The position numbers and the translations under genes were made by a program. 64,000 bases of DNA from assembly GCF_910589235.1 (NCBI RefSeq), contig NC_060955.1, positions 9,125,194-9,189,193 on the forward strand, read 5' to 3'. A model generated the notes under the pieces. That model saw nothing but the letters and a program-made list of their open reading frames with translations, was not told where the DNA came from and made no database searches. This DNA is from Vespa crabro. Its lineage: Eukaryota; Arthropoda; Insecta; Hymenoptera; Vespidae. Each line of letters starts with the position of its first letter. Within the stretch, counting starts at the first letter, position 1. Of this stretch, positions 38,236 to 52,300 are shown piece by piece.

Positions 38236-39211
38236 AGCACCTCGAATGAAATATCTTTTCTGACTGTGTGTATTTTATATGTATGTATAAATGAGTGAAT
38301 GTGTGTATATATTCAAATTTGTACGTGTGTGTATGAATTAATAAGCACATAAAACGTGTTTTATGTGTATAAATGCGTGTTCGTATTCGTGTAAATAATT
38401 TAGCGTATAAAATGTGTGTTGCATGTATAAGTATATGTTTATGTTTGTATAAATGAATGAATATATAAAATGTGTCTTTGCGTCTATGAATTGTGTGTAT
38501 GCCGCGTAAATGAATGAGCGTATAAAATGATTTAATGTATACAAATGCGTGTGTATTCATTCATGTGTAATATAATGCCAAATGAGTGTGTAGAGTCTGT
38601 ATCTCACGCGTGCGTGTGTGTAAGATGACCTTTCCGTTTAGTTCCCACGAAATTTCATTCGATTCATTTTTATAACAACACGAACTGGTCTTTTAACGAA
38701 TCATAAAAAAGATCGGTTTCAGATTCGTTTCCTTTTTCTTTTTTTTCATGTGCGTTCCTTTCTTTTTACATTTTATTCTTTTTTAATGTATGGTTTCTCC
38801 TATTTGCGTCAAAGTCGTCAAAGCACCCATGGTTCGAAATTCAAGAGCCATCAAATGTGTATGCGAAAGCTTTCACGTGTATCGACCATCTATTCGCACG
38901 TACATGAATTTTAATGTGCTATGATAATTAGCGTTCTTAAGCTTACAAACGCTCTCACCACTGATAACAGCTTTTCTATTTTTCCTCTTCCTCCTTCTAT
39001 CTCTTTTCTTTTTTGTCTGTTTGTCGTCTATCTGTCTGTCTGCTTTTCTCTTTCTATCTTTCTCTTTCTCTCTCCTCTCTTTCTCCGTCTGTGTGTGTAT
39101 GCGCACGCGTACGCTGCGAGTGTGAGTGGGTGGATGTGTAAATTTCATGCATCGCCAACAGGCCGGAAATAGCGCTCGGAGATCCAATATTATCTTCGTT
39201 GTATCTTTCAG

Positions 39212-39243
39212 AAGTGGAAAGCCGAAGCCGTGATTTTAACTCT
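39212..39243 (+). other. Candidate 32-nt micro-exon
   Basis: A good acceptor (TTGTATCTTTCAG ending 39211) and strong donor (GTAAGT from 39244) bracket 32 GC-richer bases. The phase-1 frame is open (VESRSRDFNS) and would leave in phase 0. It may equally be a non-coding exon or a chance pairing of sites. Confidence 0.3.
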
Positions 39244-39296
39244 GTAAGTAAAACGCTCCTGATATATTTTTTGTATATATGGATGTTTATATAAAT

Positions 39297-39299
<3 letters not shown>

Positions 39300-39343
<44 letters not shown>

Positions 39344-39363
39344 AAAATATATTTTTTATAAAC

Positions 39364-39401
<38 letters not shown>
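39300..39401. repeat. Two (TA)n microsatellites (39300-39339 and 39368-39401)
   Basis: Two pure TA tracts separated by 28 bp. Confidence 0.95.
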
Positions 39402-39405
<4 letters not shown>

Positions 39406-39984
39406 TATACAAAATAAGTCCCTAAGAAGAAAATATTTCAGGATAGTTTTACTTATTGATTAATACTTAGATAATTTACTTATCGAATAAATTACGTGTC
39501 GAGTAAATTTTACTTGTCAATTTATAAAATATAAAATATAAAATATAACAAATTTTCATTCTTTTTCAATACAGATATACCTACATGTGTGTTTTAAACA
39601 TTTGTGTATATTTTATTTATATCCATATATATTGAAAAATAATAAGAATTATTTTAACGAAATAATTTTGATTGTAATATTAAATTCTTTGAGCGATTGA
39701 AGTTTTTTATTACTTTAACGACACATAACAATCGTGGACGATACATTTGAAAATTCGATTGTCGTATAATTGTAAGTGAACACAAGTGGATAAAGAAGCG
39801 TGGTTTTTCCATAAGCATACTTCGTGAAAATTAATGACACATCGAATTGGTATACTTATAGATACATATATGTATGCATATATATTATGTATGTATATAT
39901 GTGATAAATATATTAATAATGATGATTGTTATTAGTTTAAAAATGCATCTGCTTATACGGCTAAGTCGTTGTATATATATGTAT

Positions 39985-39986
<2 letters not shown>

Positions 39987-40034
<48 letters not shown>
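39987..40034. repeat. (AT)n microsatellite
   Basis: About 48 bp of AT followed by GTATGTATGTATATATGTATAT. Confidence 0.95.
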
Positions 40035-40046
<12 letters not shown>

Positions 40047-40905
40047 ATATGTATATACGTATATGTATATGTGTATATACGAAGAGGGGGTGAAAAAAGT
40101 CGGTAAATGTGTTATTGTTTTGTAATCACAACTAGCATCAATAAATTCTTTCGCAGTCCGCTATCGTATGTGTGTTTAGAAAGTTTTTTTACTATATTGT
40201 TGATTGACGACAAATTCGTGTTTAAATATACATACAATTGAAATTACATTTTATTTTAAAGATTAGTAATTAAAATTAATTAAATTTTTATTATAGAATT
40301 TATATGTTGTACTTTCATCGCCGTTTAATAAATAAATTTTTATACTATCTTTTTTATAGATTATTATTTTTATATTTTATTAGCGAAGAAGAGAATTTTT
40401 GATGAAGAAGAATTTTGTGTTAATGATTTGTCTTTGTGAAAATTCTTCCAAACATTATAGAGATTATAGAGAACCGTAAATAGAAATATTTGGTTAGCAA
40501 CAAAACAGAAAAGTTAACTTATTGTTAAGTTCGATTGTGAAAATTAAAATAACAATTGGGTTGATAAGATAATTAGATAAAAATATGACCAATTTATAGA
40601 TATGTACATCGAGAGTTCTATTTAACTTTCTAATCAATATTGATTTTTATGATAAATAGAAGATCATAGGGTTTCTGTGTATAATTAGAGACATAATTTC
40701 TTGAATCTACATCTGAAATGGTCGTTTTCAAAGGGACAAAGATGAGTAAATACGATAAACAATGATTCTATAGCGTTTGATTCTAAGATGAAAGAATACT
40801 TCTTTAGTTCTCTCGGTTTTAAGTAGCCATCTTTAATGAGTTCGAAATGGACAAGACAAGGATTCTCTTTTAATGTATGAATTTTGTTATGGAAGAGAAA
40901 AATAA

Positions 40906-40906
40906 T

Positions 40907-40980
<74 letters not shown>
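40906..40980. repeat. (GA)n microsatellite
   Basis: About 75 bp, nearly pure GA. Confidence 0.95.
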
Positions 40981-40981
<1 letters not shown>

Positions 40982-41842
40982 GGAGAGAGGAGAGAGGGAG
41001 AGAGTTTAAGTGGAGAGATTAAACTGGATGTGTTGTATGGCGAACTTGTTATCTTTTTCCCTGTTTTTTCATTATATCGACTTTGTAAACCTTCGAGCTT
41101 ATTTCGCGGAAATCTAATCGAAGACCTATATCTAAATCGCTTTTGACGTATATACATGCGTACATATGTACATATTGAGTACTGGTAGGTTCGTTCATTA
41201 ACGATAAATACATTGTTATCTTATATTTCTTTTATAGCATTAATTTAATGACATTATATGTTCAGAATGTCTCTACTAGAATATATATCAACAGAATATT
41301 TCACATTTTTAGGTTGATAAATATTACAAAAGACCTTATAAATATATTTTGATGCAAAATTCGTTCGGTGAAATCAACTTTTCAAAGATTTTTATTCAAA
41401 TAACAAAAATTAGTTATTGTAAAAGTTCTAAACAAATTGTATAATTATCATTATATTTTTGATTACAATAAAAAATTAAAATTACATTATTGATAAGAGA
41501 AATAGGTAATTCGATCGAAAAAAGGAAGGATGTAGGTAAATCACGTAGATCGTATAAATCGTGTAAAGATATATAACAGGTATTTTAACGCGTACCAACC
41601 AAATTTCATTGTACGCGTGAAGGGTTGAACACATCTAATATACGTGCTTGTAACGGATAGACTAAAATCAGATAATATCATGACTCAAAGGTTAGAAATG
41701 AGTCAGTACGTTGTATGTACACGTTAGTTGGTTTGTAAACGTTAATCCGATAAAATCGGACTCTTTTGTATGTAGATATATCTACAGACATAGTAGTTAT
41801 TTATTGCATATATGTGTGTTATACATATATAAAACATAAATA

Positions 41843-41844
<2 letters not shown>

Positions 41845-41883
<39 letters not shown>
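41845..41883. repeat. (AT)n microsatellite
   Basis: About 39 bp of pure AT. Confidence 0.95.
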
Positions 41884-41886
<3 letters not shown>

Positions 41887-42252
41887 GACTACTACAAAAT
41901 CAATCGAGGTACATTGTGACAAAAACGTATAGATCCGAGATGAAGATTTTATCTTTTCGATTTCTGAACTATAAATAGACTAAAAACACAAACAATTGTT
42001 AAATTAACGATGTATATATACAAATGAACAATTTATATTTTAAACTATGAACCCATAATTATTTGATTCGAGACTTTCAATCTCCGTTTCTAATTCGTTT
42101 TGACAAATCCGATTATCGTACATTCATTGAAAACAAAAAGAAGAAAAATAAATTGTATTAATTAATACAATGATTATTATGACTTATTTAATCATAAGTT
42201 CTTTGAGTTATTTTTTGAAATTACTAACGAATTATTTTTCTTTCTGTTTCAG

Positions 42253-42311
42253 GTACGTGTCATACAAGTCTTTTGGAATATCGCATGGCATCCATTTTCT
42301 TTCCTTAAAGC
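42253..42311 (+). other. Candidate 59-nt internal exon
   Basis: The acceptor TTTTTCTTTCTGTTTCAG is among the best in the window and the donor GC|GTAAGTGAG is near-consensus. Phase 0 (VRVIQVFWNIAWHPFSFLKA) and phase 2 (YVSYKSFGISHGIHFLSLK) frames are both open; phase 1 hits a stop. The phase-0 frame would follow the candidate exon at 39212-39243. No homologue is recognised, and a 5' UTR exon is just as likely. Confidence 0.35.
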
Positions 42312-45300
42312 GTAAGTGAGAATTTAAAGAAATTTGTGTCTCTTCCATTTTAGGTCATATTGAGGTTAGGTCACGTCAGCGTGTCGTTGTATCGTGATAT
42401 TTTAAGAACTCGAATTAGTCCTACTCGTTTTTAACTTCGACCATGTTAGATGGTCTGTTTCTTTCGTCAATTGAAAAATCTGCGCTTGCAAGTTGCTTTG
42501 AATGAACAATGATGCTGCGTTTAGTCGAGCGATTTTTTCAATTATACGCTTTAACATTCGTTTATTCTGATCAAGTGGTGTCGGTATTTTCTTTATCTTT
42601 ATGCTTTTTTATTTTTCATTTTTTTGTTTGGAAAAGAAGCGCATTATTTTCTTTTTAACGCTTTATTCTTTTTACTTCGTTATGTCTATAAATAATATTG
42701 ATATTTTTTATTATATTCTGAATTAGCAAATGATTTTATACACGTAAAATCATTTTAGTATACATAAAAATGATTCAACCTATTCCTAATCATGTTCACT
42801 GTTGATAATCATGTTCGAGAAAAGCTTGTTTTATCGGCGAGATCGGCATTTCTCGGTAAAAAGTTTAATCGCTGAATGTTCCTATTTATACCGATGGACG
42901 GCGTTACTGACGCGTATAGTCTGAAATGTACGACGATAAAAAAGCACAATGAGACGCGATATACATATTAAGGAAAAGAAATTTTATTTTTAGTTTACAT
43001 TTGTTTTATCTGACGAGATTAAAAATCAATGGTGTTATCGTAAGAGAAAGTCTATTGAGCGCTCTCTGATGGAGAAGAATGTGAAGCAAAGTTAGATGAT
43101 AAATGGATATCCGACAAAGTCAATACCGCTTATATCGACTTTGCTGAATAATTTCTGCTGGTTACTGCTACTTTCTGTACAGTTGAGCTTATAAAATATG
43201 CCGTCAGGTGGCAATATTGTGCGTTGCGATTTTATCGAATAATTTAAAAATTTAGTTTGAAAAATAAGGGATAAGAAAGGAAAATATTTTTCAGTTTCGG
43301 TAAAAATTGAATAATTCTCAAGAATGAAAAAGGTAGGTCCCATAGAATGATTTTAACAATACTCATATTTTCTCTCCACATTTCAATTCTTAAAATTCTG
43401 TCTCTCTCCACTTTTATTTTAATCTCGAAAACGCAACACTCTCATTTTAATTATTTCTCGATGTAGCTCGTAGATTTCAATAGAAAAAAATCACTGTTCT
43501 TGTATTTTCGTAATGCTAAAATAGTCAAAAAGTAGAGAAACGAGAAAGAGAATAAAAAAAGTGTTAAGATGTAGTTTCTCTTATAGAGTTTTTATTTTTA
43601 TCTAGTATTAAAAGGATTAATCGGGTGCGAATGCAAAGAAAGAAAGAAAGAAAGAGAGAGAGGGCGGAATGGATGGAGCTTTGACAGACAATCTGAAGGA
43701 AAAAGGTTTCGGTCGCTTTCATAATTTGTCCGTGACCTGCGGCGAGTACTCGGCCTAGATACGATGGAAGCTTATAGGACTTCAGTGCATATCCTAGTGG
43801 TTGAAGGCGACGGGCTCTAATATCCAAACGATGGGCAAAATGGGTATATTTGTGACCTCGATTCATTTATCGTTCTCGATCTTATTCAAAATACGCGCGT
43901 TTTTTTTCGTTCTCTGATACTACTACCAGTGCTGCTGCAGTGGCATCTTTAAATAACATCACCCTCTTCGTCACCATATTCATCAGTATTATTCGACGCT
44001 GCCCTTTCTTCGATCGTTCCTGCTCGAGTGCTCGTAGTAATGTTGAGGAAAAAGAAAGGAACGAAGGGGAGAAAAACTATTGTATATATATCGTGAGTGA
44101 GAAAAAAAGAAAAAGTTACAGCTCAGTTGGCAACGCACGGACACCCTGGGGCTCTGTTGTTTTCTTCTGTTTTTCTTCTTATTTTTTTTTATTTTTTTCA
44201 CTAAAGATATATAAATACATATATACGGAGATACTCTCCAGGATTGATTTGAAGGGAAAAGAAATATGAGACGAGACTCGTGAAGAGAACGGAGAAGGTG
44301 AGAATTGGTAACGAGTCGGTTACCAAGGACTCTTTGCAACATCGATGGAATTTTCATCGTTATGCGTTTTGGGAGAAATGATTTTTAACTTTCTCGTGTA
44401 AAATTTTGTCATCTTGAATTTGAACTTTTATCGATGATTGATGATGTTTCTTAAGTGGATTATCTTTCTTAAATGTGGCAAATATATAAATATATATATA
44501 TTTTTTTATTTTATTTGTTTTTTCAAATATATTATTTTTATTTTATTTTATTTATTTATTTTATTTTTTATTTAATTTCATTTTTTAATACAGATCGTAC
44601 AAAGAGAAATTGCTGATCAATGAAGTCTTTTTATCTTTAAAAGATAACGTTAAGCTAATGTTAATTATTGGATAGAAAAAGTAAGAGGAGAGAGAATATT
44701 GAAATTGTTTAGTATATCAATTGATCAAATAACAGCTGATCGAGAAGTTAAATGTAAGTTTTCGAACGATGTAGGAAATAGTTTTAAGATAAATACATAT
44801 ATATATTTACGTAGAAGTTATCTCTCTTTCTCTTTTTTTCCCTACCATTGATATCTACTATACGATTTACATTGGTGTTGCCTATCACTGCGAAATAATT
44901 ATTGACTAATATTCGATATGTTCGAGTCATTGGAATGTATATAATGGTTAAGAATATCGTTTATTCGAATTTCCGATGCGCGCACTCCACGTCATCATAA
45001 TTAATTAAATTAATACGTAACACGTTATGACGTACAATGACGTGTACGTTAACTAAATAGAGCATCTTCATTTTCGCGGGAGATTTGAAATTCGATAATT
45101 TCAAAACGAACATTTACTAAGCTTAAAGAATGATGAAAAAAGGAATCGAAAAACCTTAAAGAATGGTGTTCTCGACATCATCGGAGAGTATTATAGGTTG
45201 CATTGCTGGTTAAATACAGACATAAAGCATAAAACACCCCGAGAGCAATCAAACTACGATCTTTCTTTCATGATTCCTCTCTCGTACCTGGTCAGCCGTA

Positions 45301-46856
45301 ATCAACTATTTTTTTTATTTTTCTTTATCTTTTTTTCTCTTTTTTTCTTTCTTTTTTTTTTCTTTTTTTATTTTGTGAGAAATGTACGAAGAACGGCGTT
45401 TATTCTTGTCAGTGTTGCAAACCACTTTCATATCTGCTAACAAAATTGTCGTTAACAAGAAAAAGCTTTGAGAGAAAAGGCAGGGAGGGGGCGGAGAGAG
45501 TTATCGATGTCGGTCTTTGGAGGATCCAATTAACCTTACGATGAGACGAGATGGATATTAATAAAAGTGTAAGTAAAGTTCTCGAAACGTTACCACAATT
45601 TCTGCCAATTCTTGTCATTTCTTTTGTCCTTCACTCTCTTTCTCTCTTTCTCTTTTCTCTCTTTTACATTCTTTTTTCTTGTTACTTCTTTGGAATCCTT
45701 TCTTTGCTCACATTTACCAAGTATGTCGATTTCCTTCGAGGATACTTCCCAGCTCTCTGAGTGGAATCATTTCAATTGCTAATTTTTTGTTGAAACTTTC
45801 CCTCGAGTTGAATCGATTGATCGTTTTATCCTGTAAATTTCAAATATTTAATAATAAATTCTAAGTTATCTTTTGTTAAAAAAAAAGATGAAGTGTGAAG
45901 TGTGAAGTACGTTGAGTAAGATGATGATAATAATATATATAAGAAAACGTCTTTGTCATTAACATTTTTATTGCCTATTTAATTAATTTCTGTCTATGAA
46001 CGATCTTGCGATCAGTTCGCAACTGCAAATTCCCGAGACGAGTTGCAGAGATGCAACTCCCACGCGCTTTGATTGCAACTCCGACTGTAGTATCTCTCCT
46101 GCCCTTTCCTCTTTCTCTTTTTCCTTTTACTTTTTTTATTTCACTCTTCTCTTTTCGTTTTCTTCTCCGTTTCCTTTCTTTTTTTTTCTATCAGTTTTAC
46201 AAGAGAACGCTCTTGCTTTCAATAGAAAAATTCGTCTTTCGATAGAAATTCTTTCATTTCAATTTTCACCGTGAGAATTGAAATTGAGGTATCTTCGAAA
46301 TCAGATTCTTTTGTTTTTCATTTTTTATTCGACACTAAAGTACGTAATATTTATCTACTTCGAATATTTCCCTTTTCTCTTTTTTTGTTTTTTTTTTTTT
46401 TTATTTAACTTCCGCTTTGTTATGTCTTGCGAATTTCATCTTCAGCATGGGAACACAGTCAGCTTTGGTTCCTTTTTATAATCTTCTTCATCAAAGATAC
46501 GTCGGCCAATTCGAGAATTTTATGTTACAACAAACTCCAAGCTCTTTTACTTCTTCTTTTCATGACCGCTTAATAGCGTTCACCAAGGAAAACTTTCTTG
46601 TCCCTTAATACAAAAATTTCTATGTATTATATAATATATATATATTTCTATATATTATATAATAGACGTACATGTATATACACATATACACGTAAATGAA
46701 ACATCGTTTGCTCGAAGACCTCTTGCGTTAACTCGACGATTTCTTAACTTAAAATAAAATTGAAAAGACTAACAAAGACAGATAAAGAAATATATATGTA
46801 TTTTTTTTCCTAAAAGAATAAATATATAATGAATATTAATAAATAAATAAATATAG

Positions 46857-46887
<31 letters not shown>

Positions 46888-49233
46888 AAACTTGTGTAAA
46901 TTGTGTGTGTGTGTGTAAATATATATATATATATATATATACATATACAATTTACACACACATACACACACAATTTTATCTTCCTTTTTTTTTATAGAAA
47001 GCTCGAGAGCGAAGTAAGATTTTGTTTCTCTTTAGTCTCACACGTTTTTCTCGAAGAGTGCAAGCTACTTTTCCCGTTATTCCTTATTTAAATCGGTTAA
47101 CATTTTTTCACATTGAGAGGATTAGTTTTCCTCATCTTCTTTTTCCTAGAATATGATCAAAAATTTAATGATAATCTGTACGCACACACACATATATAAT
47201 ATTTTAAATAAACACTTAATTTCTTTATTATTCAATCAATTTCAAGATTAATATTAATTTTTCTAATAATTTTTAAAAATAATCTCTTTAATAATTCAAT
47301 TTATATTATATATAAATATATATCGTGCGCGTGCGTGCATTAATATCCGAAATATGATATAATGTTTAAAATCCAAGAATATTTATAGCTGGTTGAATAT
47401 TTTTGGTTCGAACAATATGAAAATCGCATGAAATATAGGGTGGAGAAACTCTTTTAAAAAAAAAAGTTCATCTAAAAGAAAATATTTTTTTTCTAAAATC
47501 GATGATTAATACTAATTAGAAATGACCCAAATGTCTTTGTGTGTACAAGTTTTATTTAACTAGCAACAAGTTAGTTGAACCAGGTGTAATAATTTTATAG
47601 ATACATAATTTAATCTAATGATCACCTGGAAGCAATTTTTCCAAATGTTATTCATTATATTGTTATAGACATTTTAATACTAAAAATGAATAAATTAGCT
47701 GAAATGATTTTATCGAAATTTTCCAGGGGAAAAAATTCATCTTTATAAATGAATTGATTGATTACTTTCAAAATAGCATCCAATTTATTGTAAATGTTTT
47801 ACATAATAACGAATTTTGGCTATGACATCATCGAGAATAATTAGTGTCAAAGTTCGGGTTGATATAATTATCCACCTTCATGATCTTTGACATTTCTACG
47901 AATGTTCTTGTCATATTAATAATGATTTTATAGCAATGATAGCGATAAAGATGGAAAATTCACTGTGTTCGATAATTGTTAAAAAAATATACTCTTAAAA
48001 TAAATATACTTATAAATATACTCTTTTACTAGTATATTTCGGGAAATATTTAGCAGAGAGAAGAAGGGGTAATTTATTTAAATACTTCGAAAGTCATCGT
48101 TATTACCGCTATAGGCAAAATATACGGTACTTAAAGCAAATGTAAATAAGAAATATTAAGTGGTCATCGATGTTAATCGGTTAAATGTACAGATTAGGAG
48201 ATGGAAAAAGCTCGAAAAGGATTGAACCGAGATATTTTTTCACTGGTATATAAATATATATAATATATAATTGTATATGAACGTATAGGAGTCAGTGTAT
48301 ATGTGAACTCGAAAGATGAAAATGGTGAGAAAAGTTAATACGATCAGTCGCATTAAAATCTTCTTCATCTTTTTTTTTAAACATATTTTGCATATTTTCA
48401 TTATTTTAAGCAAAATATCGCAAGAGATATATTTAAGTTAAAAAAAAAGGAACATTGTTTTTATATATCACAATTGAATTATGTATCTATAACTTATTTT
48501 TGGAATTTTAATAATTTTATTAATTTACCATTTTTAATTATTTCGATTTTCCTTCAACAATATAATTTGATATTTTTGATCATATTATTTTAATTAGTAT
48601 TGAGATGAAGTAAATTTCGGAAGAAATATATAAGTAAATATAAGTTGTTTAAGAAAAAAAGAAACAATTGATAATAATAATATAGTTATATTTATCATAT
48701 AGTTATATTTTCTTTGAACTCATTTATTTTTAACATTTGAATAATTTTATTAATTTATATTCTTCCAATTTCCTTAATTTTCATTTAGCAAATTAATTGG
48801 ATATCCTCGATCATATGAACTAGTTGATTTTTTAAAAATTATTTGTATGTTTTAAAGTTCAAGCATGTGAAAGTACAAGGGTTGATGCTCATTTTCGAAT
48901 TTCTTACTACTGAATCTATGAAGTTGTTCTCATTCTGTTCCTTCTGCTTCGTCACGTCAGGAGTGCCAGTAGATTAGTTGGCTTTTGACAAGCAGAAACG
49001 AGCCGGTGCCATCCTGTTAATACGCAAGTGCATAACGAGCATCTCGACGAAGCGGCGCTATGGTCCAACCTCTCCCCTTATCCACCTCTTTTTTCCTCTC
49101 ATCTCCAGTACTCTCTTTTCGACTTCTTAAGTAGAGTTTTTGCCTTGTTGGCTGATGATCGTGAGACATTTTTCATTAAGTTCTTTTCGTAACGCGAAAC
49201 GACGCGATGTTAACAAGCGATCGTTCTATTAAT

Positions 49234-49236
<3 letters not shown>
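42312..49236. other. Non-coding DNA with scattered GC-richer islands
   Basis: Islands at about 43640-43870, 43930-44060, 46010-46110 and 48930-49140 stand out in base composition but give no recognisable protein. Frames up to 122 residues here run through T-rich or A-rich low complexity. Small (TA)n runs lie at 46865-46887 and 46920-46940. Confidence 0.5.
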
Positions 49237-49300
<64 letters not shown>

Positions 49301-49304
49301 CACG
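49237..49304. repeat. (CT)n(AC)n compound microsatellite
   Basis: About 48 bp of CT then about 18 bp of AC with a CGCACACATACACAC tail. Confidence 0.95.
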
Positions 49305-52300
49305 CACACATACACACACTAGTACTACACATACATACACAGAAGGTGTTTGTCCATAGATATTCGAGAAAATATCTTGCAACTGGTTGAAGCTACAAGA
49401 AAGTTTAATAAGAAAAATTCGCACGACTTTTAGGCAGTTACAAATGAAAAATTGTTTTTTTTTACTCGTTACATTTTTAAGTTATAAGGTCAATATAATT
49501 TTAGATGTATATATATATAATTTTTTTGCATATTTATGTAATAGTAATTATTTGCAATCAAAATTATATTTAGTAAAAAATTACTACTATATGTCGTTTA
49601 CGAGATAATTTGCATATTAACCATTAGAGTAGTTAATTTTTTACATCACAATTTGAAAAACAATCGTTAGATTACATAATCTGTTAAAGTCAGTTATGTC
49701 GAACAAAATTACTGATCACAACAAAATCAACTCGTCAAAATAGACAACTGCTTAATTTGTAAATAATGTGTTTGTATAATATGGAGTATGAATTATACCA
49801 TAGATAGATAACCGGTGGTATTATCTACATTTTTCCCATAAAATTGAAGAAAACTGTCCTCTCTATTTTGGTACTGCCGCGATGCATCGAGTGTTTAGGC
49901 ATGATGAACAAAAATCAGAATTTCACCTTTGTAGTAATTGTTTTTTCTGTTATGTAATATATTGTTAAATTAGACTTCAACATACATATTTACGTAAAAA
50001 AATAATAAAATAAATTTTTTAAATATATACAAAAATATTTACAAACAAAAAAGCGAAACAATAAGCAAATAATCTTTTTGCATCTTATAAAAAATATTTT
50101 TGCATAAGTATGAAATATAATTTAGTAATTAGTATAAAAATTAAATGGAATAATTCAATCTGAATCTTCATCAGTATTGGAATTTTTTAATTTTAAATTA
50201 TTCCAAAATTTATTAACGTCGTTATTCGAACAGGAATAATCGATAGTAAATAGATCTTACTTTCTTTTTTTCAAAATCTTTTTTCGGGAATCTTTTTTTT
50301 CGAAAAAATAACAGATTTTGACATCAGTAGCATATTGTTCATGAGCAGGTATTCAATCTTAAAGATTTTCAAATGTGGCTTATTCTGCTGTGTCAAAACA
50401 CTTTATGCATAGCCTCTAAAATCTCTTCTGATACCTTCCCTATAATCAGCTGATCAAAATAGTACATTACATCTACTACATGAACTTTACACTACTAAAC
50501 ATCTAATACCACCTATATAATTCCAGATATAATTCTTGATTTCTATTATTAAGTTGTTACATTTTTTTAAATTAATCATTATATTACTAACAATTATTCT
50601 TAAAATTAAAGAAAAATTTGTAATAATTTTCTCTTTAATTCCGATCATTTCACCACTAACAATAAGTGTATGGTCAACAAAAAATCTTCTGGCTATGTCT
50701 CCGTTATTCAAAGATCTCTGCTTGGGTTTTTAACTACCAAATCCATTTTTCTCTTATATTTTACCTGAATTCAGCTTGTTTTCTTTTCCTCTAACTCATC
50801 TTGATTTAAAAAGTGGCCTATAGACAATGTATAACACTCAAAAGTTCGTATTTACCAATGGAATGAAGATAAACCAAAATGGTAATTTTTTTTATTTAGG
50901 GATTTTTGATAGGTTTTAGTCAAGATTGTCCCTGTTAGTTTAATACCACAAATGTAATATTTTGCATTTGTTTCTGATAAAATATTATATTAAAAATGCC
51001 ATCAACCATTATTAAGTATAACTTGAAAACTAATTTATCAACATATATTTTATATTTTATAATGTTCTGAATTTATATACTTATTTTAACTTCTTTCTGA
51101 ACTTCTATTGTAAAAATGAATTTCATAGATCTACAATAAAAAGATGAAACTGAACGTTCCATTAATCCACAGATTTTCTTTACAATCTAAATCGATCAAT
51201 TTCAAAGTAAAAATTAAAAATCATCCGTAACTTCTCCATCATCGGCAAACTTCTATTTGTACATATCATAGCCGCCATTGTCATCAAACTCTCATTTACA
51301 AATCAGCCTCGCTGTCGTTTCTATTTAAACATATTTATTTTGAAATATTTTCCATTGTCTTATTTAATATTTTCTGATATTTTATTACTTCTACTGATAT
51401 TTATATAACAGAAATGGATTCAGACAAAAATTGCTTTTTCGTGTGTTTAATGGAATAACAACTGGGAAAACTATTTTCGTGGGATGCATTAATGACATAT
51501 CTTAAAATATTGTATTTTCTTTCTGAAAGATTCAAATCAAAGTACAAAAATCAGTTAATGTCGGTCAATTTGATTAATCTTTCATTTTTGAGGATGATAA
51601 TAAAGCAGCAGTAAAACAGCGACGTGTTGCAGTAAAATTTTCGACTCGTTATTTTTTGTTTTTAAAATAGCAATCTTCAAAAATCGCTTTCGTGATATTT
51701 CGCGACAGCAACTAGGCTTTTTTTGGCAAGTAGATGGTTTTAGCAAGATCATTAAATAGACTGGAGAACGCACGACGAATTCAATAATTCTTGATGATTA
51801 GCCTAAAAACGTTTACATAATCCTGTGATATTTCTGTCATTTTTTGTTACTATTTATAAAAGTTTATAATATTTCTCTAAACTTTTATAAACATCTCCCT
51901 ATGATCATTTAATTGAAATAAGTTTTAAACTAAATGAAGAATTTCCATTTCTTATTTTTCGATGCAAAACAAAATCACTTTTTAGAAATTTCTTTTGATA
52001 TATCCTTCGTTGAATGTTTTTCTAAAAAAATGACTAAAATTGAAAGAGCAGACTTGAACAAAAAAAATTTTATAATGTCTTGAACTGTTCGAGAAATAGT
52101 TCCCTATTATCTCTTAAGACAGATTTTACCTTTCTCGAGAAAAGTTAGACTAAGGTTGAAAAAACAGTTTTACAATCGAAATAAAGAGATTGAATACTTT
52201 CAATTTTGTGAATGATCCGTTGAAAGTTATTTTTATTTATGTTTAATTTCCATAATTTGTAAATGGCGTTCAAATATAAGATATAACTAACTGAAGACAA

